Position numbers and translations under genes: made by a program | Assembly: GCA_963756525.1 (NCBI GenBank) | Contig: CAVWNR010000001.1 | Location: 1,240,001 to 1,304,000, forward strand | Direction: 5' to 3' | DNA length: 64,000 bases | Source: CAVWNR01 sp963756525 | GTDB lineage: Bacteria; Actinomycetota; Actinomycetes; Mycobacteriales; Jatrophihabitantaceae | Part shown: piece after piece, positions 26,431 to 32,601 of the stretch | How positions within the stretch are numbered: position 1 is the stretch's first letter | Layout: every line of letters starts with the position of its first letter | The notes under the pieces: generated by a model | Database searches by the model: none | Told to the model about the DNA's origin: nothing | What the model saw: only the letters and a program-made list of their open reading frames with translations

Positions 26431-27680
26431 CGCTCGACGCTCTGGCGGTCGAGGACTGCCGCCGCCGCTGCGCTGACGACCTGGCGACCGAAGTAGACGT
26501 CGAGGGTCATCGACGGGTTGGCGTGCCCGAGTTGATCAGCGACCTGGCGTGCGGTGAAGCCGGCCTCGTCGAGGCGGGTGGCGACCGTCTTCCGGAACGT
26601 GTGTGACGTGACCCACGACCAGGGCCCCCGATCGCATCGCAGCCGCTGGCCGCGCGGCCCGAGGAGAAACGAGCCATCGGCGTTCACCTGGTATCCGGTC
26701 CGGTTACACACCTCGCAGTCGAACGAGTCGAGGAGCTGGCGCAGGTCGCCGGACACGTTGTTCGGGTCGCGCAAGCCCCCGGCGACGGGTGCGGTGAACA
26801 CCAGCCCGGCGGATACACCCCGGGCGCGGAGCATCGCGATCGCAAAAGTCGGTACCGCGATCACCCGCCAACGGGCCGCGGTCTTGGGCCGGGCCTGAAC
26901 CACTAGGCCCTTACCTGGCACCCGCACGACGGTTCCGCTGACTTCCCACGTCCCAACGTCGAGATCAAGAAGCGCGCGACCGTCACGATTGACCTCCACT
27001 CGGGCGGCCAGCGCTTCTCCGATCCGACATCCCGTGGCTAGCATCCAGTCGACGAGATCTGCCAGGTCTAGCGTGACGGCGCGTGGGTTCGATCGCAGCC
27101 ATGACGTGAGGCGCGACCTCTCCTCAACGGTCAGTGCCCGCGGCGACTTGCTCGTGCGGACCTTCAGCCGGCTGCCCGAGTCGCGGACCGGGTTGGTCGG
27201 GACGGCGCCGTCGCGCACGGCGAGGCGGAACATGCCCGACAGCGCGCTTCGCGTCGACTTGGCCGCTCCGTGGCCGCTGCGGGCTGTGATGGCCGTGAGC
27301 GCGCGGTTAATCACCCCGGGGGTTACCTCACGGAGCCGCAGCTCCCCGAGCGCGGGCTTGATCTGTGTCTTGACGATCGAGCGGTACGTCCGTTCGGTGC
27401 CAGTTGACCAGCTTTCGCCCGAGTCGAGCCAGGCATTCGCCAGATCGCGCAGCCGGGTGCTCGGCGTGACACCAGCGCCGGCTCCCGGTGCCTGGCGCTT
27501 GTTCAGTTCCGTCTTCAGCGCGCGTTCGGCGGCCGCTCTGGACGGCCCGACTTTGGAGACCAGTCGCACCCGGCCGTCGTAGTCGCGGAACTTCACCCGG
27601 GCCTGCAGGTTGCCCGAGGCCTGGGCGGTGAACAGGATCTTGCCAAAGGTGCCCACGGGTAGCGGCGGCCGTCCGACCAT
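26415..27680 (-). CDS. int: tyrosine recombinase (phage-type integrase)
   Basis: A 421-residue integrase. The N-terminal arm-binding and SAM-like core-binding parts (to about 180) are followed by a catalytic domain with Arg219 in T-G-C-R-I-G-E-A, Lys in R-P-K-T, His360-x-x-Arg363 in H-T-F-R-K-T-V, His386 in L-G-H-A-N and nucleophile Tyr396 in D-V-Y-F-G-R. It has an insertion of about 30 residues before the HxxR motif with C-E-V-C (322-325) and a further C349, a possible metal-binding loop. ATG 27680 is chosen because GGAG lies 8 nt upstream. It sits about 100 nt from the tRNA-Asn it targets, as is normal for elements that regenerate the tRNA 3' end. Confidence 0.93.
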   Translation of the reverse strand: MVGRPPLPVGTFGKILFTAQASGNLQARVKFRDYDGRVRLVSKVGPSRAAAERALKTELNKRQAPGAGAGVTPSTRLRDLANAWLDSGESWSTGTERTYRSIVKTQIKPALGELRLREVTPGVINRALTAITARSGHGAAKSTRSALSGMFRLAVRDGAVPTNPVRDSGSRLKVRTSKSPRALTVEERSRLTSWLRSNPRAVTLDLADLVDWMLATGCRIGEALAARVEVNRDGRALLDLDVGTWEVSGTVVRVPGKGLVVQARPKTAARWRVIAVPTFAIAMLRARGVSAGLVFTAPVAGGLRDPNNVSGDLRQLLDSFDCEVCNRTGYQVNADGSFLLGPRGQRLRCDRGPWSWVTSHTFRKTVATRLDEAGFTARQVADQLGHANPSMTLDVYFGRQVVSAAAAAVLDRQSVERHCAG

Positions 27681-27692
27681 GTCGCGCACTCC

Positions 27693-27709
27693 TCATCCAT
27701 TTTGGATGA
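27693..27709. repeat. 17-bp palindrome between integrase gene and tRNA
   Basis: Perfect 7-bp arms (TCATCCA and TGGATGA) around TTT, immediately upstream of the integrase start, followed at 27714 by a further GGATG. It may be an integrase or excisionase arm-binding site, or an operator of the integrase promoter. Confidence 0.5.
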
Positions 27710-27779
27710 ATAAAGGATGCACCACACGCCGACACAAACACAAAGCTCGAAGCAAGACCCGAGATTCCAAGGCTTGCAG

Positions 27780-27852
27780 CTCCCCCGACTGGACTCGAAC
27801 CAGTAACCCTCCGATTAACAGTCGGATGCTCTGCCAATTGAGCTACGGGGGA
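27780..27852 (-). tRNA. tRNA-Asn (anticodon GTT)
   Basis: A complete 73-nt cloverleaf: a perfect 7-bp acceptor stem (TCCCCCG with CGGGGGA), discriminator G, D-arm GCTC/GAGC, anticodon stem TCCGA/TCGGA with loop CTGTTAA, and T-arm ACTGG/CCAGT with loop TTCGAGT. CCA is not encoded. The 3' end is the integration target of the element to its left. Confidence 0.97.
27783..27809 (-). repeat. right attachment site inside tRNA-Asn
   Basis: The 27-bp sequence identical to 718-744. It covers most of the 3' acceptor strand, the T-arm and the variable-loop edge of the tRNA, so integration leaves a complete tRNA at this end. Confidence 0.9.
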
Positions 27853-27964
27853 TCGCAGCGGCTGGTCCTTGCGACGCCGAGCAAGGATAGCTCATCCGGC
27901 GTCACCGCCTTCCCCAGGCTAGGGTGGCAGCGAAGCTGATCCGGCGGCTGGAGGCGATCTTGCG

Positions 27965-28204
27965 ATGAGACTGTCGTTCCTGCTCGGCGCGGCCGTCGGC
28001 TACCTGCTGGGCGCGCGAGCCGGTCGTGAACGCTATGAGGCGATCGTCGCGACGGGGCGAAAGGTCGCTGGCAGCCAGACCGTGCAGTCGACCGCCGGCG
28101 TGCTGCAGGCCCAGGTCGACGACCTCAAGCAGCGGGCGCGTGAAGCGGTGAGCGACAAGATCCACGCCACGATGCCGGCGCACTCGAACGGCCACAAGCA
28201 GTAG
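27965..28204 (+). CDS. small membrane-anchored protein (YtxH-like)
   Basis: A 79-residue protein: an N-terminal hydrophobic segment with G-A-A-V-G-Y-L-L-G-A-R-A-G-R-E-R-Y-E, then an amphipathic helical tail and a hydrophilic end. The G-Y-x-L-G-x-(R/K)-A-G-R-x-R-Y motif is typical of short actinobacterial YtxH-like proteins. GGAGG lies about 9 nt before the ATG. It is the first backbone gene right of the tRNA. Function unknown. Confidence 0.75.
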   Translation: MRLSFLLGAAVGYLLGARAGRERYEAIVATGRKVAGSQTVQSTAGVLQAQVDDLKQRAREAVSDKIHATMPAHSNGHKQ

Positions 28205-28229
28205 GCAGCTGACCGTCGCGCGAGCCGAC

Positions 28230-28742
28230 TCAGGGCGCACCCTGCCACGACGCCCGCAGCGCGGCCAGCCGTGCCTCGACGGCCTCGCGTAACGCGGGCG
28301 AGTCCGGCGTTCCCGGTTCGAGTCGCGCCCACCAGCTGACGCCGTCCCGGCCGGGCACGCGCCGCGCGACGAACCGCGCAGCCCCTCCGGGCACCGGGCG
28401 CACTTCCGAGCGGACGACACTCGCCTCCACCCGCTTACGAACGGTCGGCGGCAGGTCGCGCGGCACGGTAAGCCGGACGAGCACGGTTGGCCGGTCGAGG
28501 AGCATCACTCCGTCGACGACCGCCTCGGTCACCGCGAGCACGTCGTCACGCCACACAGCCTTGTCGATGAACTCCCAGCCGATGCGGCGGGGGCCGTCCC
28601 GGAAAGGCCACCACAATCCCCGTGGCGTGGCGACGACGGCACCGCCGCCCGAGACGCTCGCCCACGACACGACGCGCTCGTCGCGATCGAGTCGCTCGAG
28701 CAGGTCTGCCGGTGGCTGGTCGCGCCGTCGCAGAAACGCCAC
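28230..28742 (-). CDS. conserved actinobacterial protein coupled to dnaG
   Basis: A 170-residue protein with R-V-V-S-W-A-S-V-S-G-G-G-A-V-V-A-T, then G-L-W-W-P-F and R-I-G-W-E-F-I-D-K-A-V-W, an SHOCT-free PH-like beta barrel by appearance. Its GTG start shares one base with the dnaG stop (TAGTG), which implies translational coupling. Family function is unknown; the association with dnaG is typical of actinobacteria. Confidence 0.75.
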   Translation of the reverse strand: MAFLRRRDQPPADLLERLDRDERVVSWASVSGGGAVVATPRGLWWPFRDGPRRIGWEFIDKAVWRDDVLAVTEAVVDGVMLLDRPTVLVRLTVPRDLPPTVRKRVEASVVRSEVRPVPGGAARFVARRVPGRDGVSWWARLEPGTPDSPALREAVEARLAALRASWQGAP

Positions 28743-30598
28743 TACGCCGAGCCCAGCGCCCGCTCGCGCAACGAACGCTGTTGCCCCTCCAGCGCGATCA
28801 TCTCCGCAAACAGCCGCGCATGCTTCTCCGGCTCGTCAAGCGGGTTCATCCGCTGCACCCGCGCTTTGAGCTCGCGCACCTCGCGGCCGACGACGAGTTC
28901 CTGCACCCGGGCAAGGACGGCGTCAGCGTACTGCTCGGCCGGCAGGTTGGTGCGTAGCGGCTCGACGGCGAGGGCGTTGATCAGGGTGCGGGCGTCTCCG
29001 TCGGGAAGGTGCTCGGCTAGCGCCGCCACCCACGACGCACCACCTGATGCGCGGGCTACCCCGCCGCTGGCCAGGATCGCGCGGCGAAGCTCACGGTGCG
29101 CGCCTACGAGGAAGGCCTCCTCGGGCAGGGCGTCGAACTCCGGACCGGCAACGCTCGGCAACTGCAACGCGATCTTCAGGGCCTCCCGCTCCACCGACGC
29201 GGTCGTCTCGTCGATGACGGGGCTAGCAGCGGGCCGCCGCGTCGAGTCCTCCGACTTGCCACCGGAGCGGGCAGATCGGCGCACCCGGGTTACCACCTCG
29301 TTGGGGTCGAGCTCGCCGACCAGACCCGCCAGTCGCCCGGCGTACTGGTCGCGCAGCCCCAGATCCTTGATCCGTGCGACGATGGGCACACCGCGCCGAA
29401 GGGCCTCGTTGCGTCCCTCGGGCGTGTCCAGGTCGTAGCGCGCGTTCGTCGTGCGCAGCATGAACTCGACGAGCAGCACCCCGCTGTCCACAAGCTGCCG
29501 TACGGCTGCGTCGCCGGACTTCTGCCGAAGCTCGCAGGGATCCAGCCCATTTGGCTCGACCGCCACCCAGGTGTGAGACAAAAACTTCTGATCCTCCGCG
29601 AACGCCCGCTCGGCGGCCTTGATGCCGGCGGCGTCGCCGTCGAAGGTGAAGATCACATGGCCGCGGGACTGCTCGGAGTCCATCAGCAGCCGCCGCAGGA
29701 CGGCGATGTGCTCGTCGCCGAACGCGGTGCCGCAGGTAGCTACGGCCGTCGGCACGCCGGCCAGGTGGCAGGCCATCACGTCGGTGTAGCCCTCGACGAT
29801 CACCGCCCGGCGCTGCTTGGCGATCTCGCGCTTGGCGAGGTCCATCCCGTACAGCAGGCGGCTCTTCTTGTAGATCGGCGTCTCGGGCGTGTTGAGGTAC
29901 TTGGCGTCGATCCGGTCGTCGTCGAAGAGCCGCCGCGCGCCGAAGCCGACCACGTCGCCGCTGACGTCGCGGATCGGCCAGAGCAGCCGGCGGTGGAACC
30001 GGTCGATCAGTCCGCCGCGCTCGGACGTGCGCGCGAGACCGGCGAGTTGCAACTCCTCGGGCGTGAACTTGCGTGCGAGCAGGTGTTTGGTGAGTACGTC
30101 CCACCCGGACGGCGCGTACCCGCACCCGTAGGTCGCGGCGGCCGCGTCGTCGAAGCCGCGTTCGGTCAGGAAGTCCCGGGCCGGTGCGGCCTCGGGTGTG
30201 GCGAGCTGCTCGGCGTAGAACTTCGCGGCGGCGGCGTTCGCTTCGATCAGCCGGGCGGTCTGGTTCGCCCGCCGCGGGCCGGGCGCACCCGAGTCGAGGT
30301 AGCGCAGCGGGATGCCGGCGCGGGCGGCGAGCCGCTCGACGGCCTCGCCGAACCCGAGGTGCTCGATCCGCTCGACGAACCGGATCACGTCCCCGCCTGC
30401 GCCGCATCCGAAGCAGTGGAACAACCCGTTGGCCGGGGACACCGACAGCGACGGGGACTTCTCCTCGTGGAACGGGCAGATTCCCTTGAGGTTTCCGCCG
30501 CCGGCGCTGCGCAGTTGGACGTGCTCGCCGATGATCTCGGCGATGGGTGACTTGTCGCGGACGGCGGCGATGTCCTCGTCCCGGATCCGCCCTGCCAC
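28742..30598 (-). CDS. dnaG: DNA primase
   Basis: A 618-residue primase that makes RNA primers at the replication fork. The N-terminal CHC2 zinc finger is C41-P-F-H44 with C62-F-G-C65. The catalytic core has G-Y-A-P-S-G-W and the TOPRIM motif V-I-V-E-G-Y-T-D-V-M, followed by F-D-G-D-A-A-G. The C-terminal helical part should bind the DnaB helicase. GTG 30598 gives the usual start M-A-G-R-I-R-D-E-D-I; a GTG six codons upstream would overlap dgt. It lies 10 nt downstream of dgt, so likely in one transcript. Confidence 0.97.
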   Translation of the reverse strand: MAGRIRDEDIAAVRDKSPIAEIIGEHVQLRSAGGGNLKGICPFHEEKSPSLSVSPANGLFHCFGCGAGGDVIRFVERIEHLGFGEAVERLAARAGIPLRYLDSGAPGPRRANQTARLIEANAAAAKFYAEQLATPEAAPARDFLTERGFDDAAAATYGCGYAPSGWDVLTKHLLARKFTPEELQLAGLARTSERGGLIDRFHRRLLWPIRDVSGDVVGFGARRLFDDDRIDAKYLNTPETPIYKKSRLLYGMDLAKREIAKQRRAVIVEGYTDVMACHLAGVPTAVATCGTAFGDEHIAVLRRLLMDSEQSRGHVIFTFDGDAAGIKAAERAFAEDQKFLSHTWVAVEPNGLDPCELRQKSGDAAVRQLVDSGVLLVEFMLRTTNARYDLDTPEGRNEALRRGVPIVARIKDLGLRDQYAGRLAGLVGELDPNEVVTRVRRSARSGGKSEDSTRRPAASPVIDETTASVEREALKIALQLPSVAGPEFDALPEEAFLVGAHRELRRAILASGGVARASGGASWVAALAEHLPDGDARTLINALAVEPLRTNLPAEQYADAVLARVQELVVGREVRELKARVQRMNPLDEPEKHARLFAEMIALEGQQRSLRERALGSA

Positions 30599-30608
30599 GG
30601 ACGAGAGT

Positions 30609-31787
30609 CTAGGCACGAGCGCCGACGAGTTCGGCGTGCCATCGGCGAGCGGCGGTGTCGGTCAACGAGGCCACCCGGTCGATCACGGGCCGCAGCTCCA
30701 CCTCCCCGCCACGTTGCAGCAGCATCTCGACCAGCTCGGTCAGCAGCCGGCGCTGCGCGGCTAGCTGCTCGAAGATGTGCGGACGGCGCATCACGTACTG
30801 TGCGGCGACCGCCTTGAGCAACGCGCACTCGGCCGCCGCCCAGTCCGGCACGACCAGCGACGCCGCGTACCGGGTCAGCGGTCCCGCGCCGTGGACGTCG
30901 CATGTGGCGGCCACCGCGGCCCCCACGAACCGCCCGGTGAGCTCGCTCGTCGCCCGCTTCGCCGCCACCTGCGCGGCGAACGAGCGGTCATAGCCGGCGA
31001 GGTCGCGCAGCGTGGGCAGCGCCAGAAGCTCGTCGAGCACCGGCGCAAGCCGGTCCGCCGTCAGCGGGGAGCACAGCTGCGCCGCCACCCGGCACACCTG
31101 CTCGCGGGCCACCTCGTCGAGCACGGCCAACCGGATGTGCCCGGCATGCACGCCGTCCTCGACGTCGTGCACCGAGTACGCGACGTCGTCGGCCCAGTCC
31201 ATGACCTGGGCCTCCAGACAGGGCCGCCCGTCCGGGGCGCCGGCCCGCAGCCAGCCGAACGCCGCGGCATCCTCGGTGTACACGCCGAACTTGCGGGTGC
31301 CTTCGCGGCGCGGCCAGGGGTACTTGCAGGCCGCGTCCAGGCTGGCCCGGGTGAGGTTCAGCCCGGCGCCCTCGACCTTCGGTTCGAGCCGGGTGAGGAT
31401 CCGCAGCGTCTGCGCGTTGCCTTCGAACCCGCCGCACTCACCGGCGATCCGGTCCAGCGCCTCCTCGCCGTTGTGGCCGAACGGCGGGTGGCCCAGGTCG
31501 TGCGCCAGCCCGGCGGTCTCGACGACGTCCGGATCACAGCCGAGCGCCGCGCCCATCTCACGGGCGAGCTGCGCGACCTCGAGGGAGTGGGTGAGCCGGG
31601 TTCGCGGAAAGTCGTCCTCGCCGGGGACGACGACCTGGGTCTTGTCGGCCAGCCGGCGCAATGCGTAGGAGTGCAGCACGCGGGCCCGGTCGCGCGCGAA
31701 CTCCGTGCGGCTCTGCGGGCGCAGCTGGGCACGCTTGGGCGGCTCGGCCACCCGCCGTTCGCCCGCGGCGGCGTCGTACCCGGTCAC
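30609..31787 (-). CDS. dgt: deoxyguanosinetriphosphate triphosphohydrolase-like HD protein
   Basis: A 392-residue HD-domain protein. It has R-T-R-L-T-H-S-L-E-V-A-Q, then the metal-binding L-A-H-D-L-G-H-P-P-F-G-H-N-G-E, and V-M-D-W-A-D-D-V-A-Y-S-V-H-D as the second HD-type site. Dgt enzymes split dNTPs into nucleoside and tripolyphosphate and help control dNTP pools. GTG 31787 is inferred from alignment with typical N-termini (T-G-Y-D-A-A-A-G-E-R-R); the longer frame upstream overlaps the YbjN gene. dnaG follows after 10 nt. Confidence 0.93.
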   Translation of the reverse strand: MTGYDAAAGERRVAEPPKRAQLRPQSRTEFARDRARVLHSYALRRLADKTQVVVPGEDDFPRTRLTHSLEVAQLAREMGAALGCDPDVVETAGLAHDLGHPPFGHNGEEALDRIAGECGGFEGNAQTLRILTRLEPKVEGAGLNLTRASLDAACKYPWPRREGTRKFGVYTEDAAAFGWLRAGAPDGRPCLEAQVMDWADDVAYSVHDVEDGVHAGHIRLAVLDEVAREQVCRVAAQLCSPLTADRLAPVLDELLALPTLRDLAGYDRSFAAQVAAKRATSELTGRFVGAAVAATCDVHGAGPLTRYAASLVVPDWAAAECALLKAVAAQYVMRRPHIFEQLAAQRRLLTELVEMLLQRGGEVELRPVIDRVASLTDTAARRWHAELVGARA

Positions 31788-31803
31788 GCTGAGGTTGGGC
31801 GGT

Positions 31804-32283
31804 TCATATCTGATCGTCGACCCACTCGGTGAAGCGCAGCAGGGTGTCGATCCACACGCCGATCGTGTACTTGAGCTGCTCTCGGGTGGCGCCCACCTCG
31901 AAGTCGAACACCTGCTCGGCGCAGATCCCCACCATGCCGTCATCGGGCAGCACCGTGTAGGCCTTCGGGAAGAGCTTGGTGCGGTTCCAGTCGTCGAGCA
32001 TCAGCGCGACCGGCGCGCGCATCTCGACGGTGAACCTGCGGTTGAGGTACATCCGCGCCTGCAACACCTCACGCTTGTCGCCGTAGTGGAAGAAGTAGAG
32101 GCTGCACTTCTCCCACCGGACGGTGAGGTCGCCGTCCTCGTCGATCGAGTGCTTCAGCCCGTACTCGTCGAGGATCTGCTGCAGCACCGGCGTCGTCGGG
32201 ATGATCATCGTGCTGCCGCGGCGTTCTTGCGACCGGGATGCCATCAACTCGTCGGGCTGGGAGCGGGGACGGCGGCGGAACAC
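31804..32283 (-). CDS. YbjN-domain protein
   Basis: A protein of about 159 residues with the YbjN (DUF1790-like) pattern: L-Q-Q-I-L-D-E-Y-G-L-K-H, D-G-D-L-T-V-R-W, then N-R-R-F-T-V-E-M-R and L-M-L-D-D-W-N-R-T-K-L-F-P-K-A. It is a type III secretion chaperone-like fold of unknown role in actinobacteria. The start is uncertain: GTG 32283 is used, with ATG codons 13 and 25 codons further in as alternatives. dgt starts 16 nt after its stop. Confidence 0.8.
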   Translation of the reverse strand: MFRRRPRSQPDELMASRSQERRGSTMIIPTTPVLQQILDEYGLKHSIDEDGDLTVRWEKCSLYFFHYGDKREVLQARMYLNRRFTVEMRAPVALMLDDWNRTKLFPKAYTVLPDDGMVGICAEQVFDFEVGATREQLKYTIGVWIDTLLRFTEWVDDQI

Positions 32284-32293
32284 CCTTGCGAGC

Positions 32294-32601
32294 CTACCGA
32301 GCGGCGCCGCCCAGCACGGCCTGCTTCGGCCGCTCCCTGAGGCCACGGTCGAGGTAGGCCTGCCCGCGCGGTGAGATGCGGTAGCCCACCTCGAGGCTCT
32401 CGGTGAGGCTCAACTCCTTCAGCTTGCGGACGTCGGCCTTGAACGGTTGGGTCGCCATGCCGCGGATCGCTGCCAGGTCGGGCGCTCGCCGCGCCGGGTG
32501 CGCAGCGATCAGCTCGAGCACGTCGCGCGTCCACGGGCCATGCCGGCTCGCGTCACCCGCCCGTCGACGATGCCGGCCAGGACGTCGGCGGGGATCCGCA
32601 T
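32294..32601 (-). pseudogene. ASCH-type/HTH gene remnant with internal deletion
   Basis: The first 19 codons (M-R-I-P-A-D-V-L-A-G-I-V-D-G-R-V-T-R-A) are the usual start of an actinobacterial ASCH-domain protein. Right after, in another frame, comes its normal C-terminal part: S-R-H-G-P-W-T-R-D-V-L-E-L-I-A, D-V-R-K-L-K-E-L-S-L-T-E-S-L-E-V-G-Y-R and S-P-R-G-Q-A-Y-L. Some 100 or more central residues and the reading frame are lost. The ATG overlaps the ppdK stop by one base (TGATG), so it was once coupled to ppdK. A 75-codon frame for the C-terminal winged-helix part (start at 32521) could still be translated. Confidence 0.7.

Larger units (their letters stand above)
718..27809. mobile_element. 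integrative (mobilizable) element of about 27 kb in tRNA-Asn
   Basis: Bounded by a 27-bp perfect direct repeat (718-744 and 27783-27809). The right copy is the T-arm and acceptor part of an intact tRNA-Asn gene; the left copy is an orphan tRNA 3' fragment. A tyrosine integrase sits directly inside the right end, an excisionase-type HTH protein near the left end, and a MobF relaxase plus HerA-like ATPase between them. That is the standard layout of a tRNA-targeting actinobacterial integrative element. No type IV secretion genes, no FtsK/TraB-type transfer gene and no RepSA-type replication initiator were recognised, so mobilizable or degenerate is more likely than self-conjugative. Much cargo is truncated, suggesting an old insertion or several layered ones. 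Confidence 0.85.

Noticed and set aside
745..27780. Insertion sequences within the element
   Set aside because: No transposase motif (DDE or HUH) and no terminal inverted repeat pair was found by reading; truncated genes are explained by deletion.
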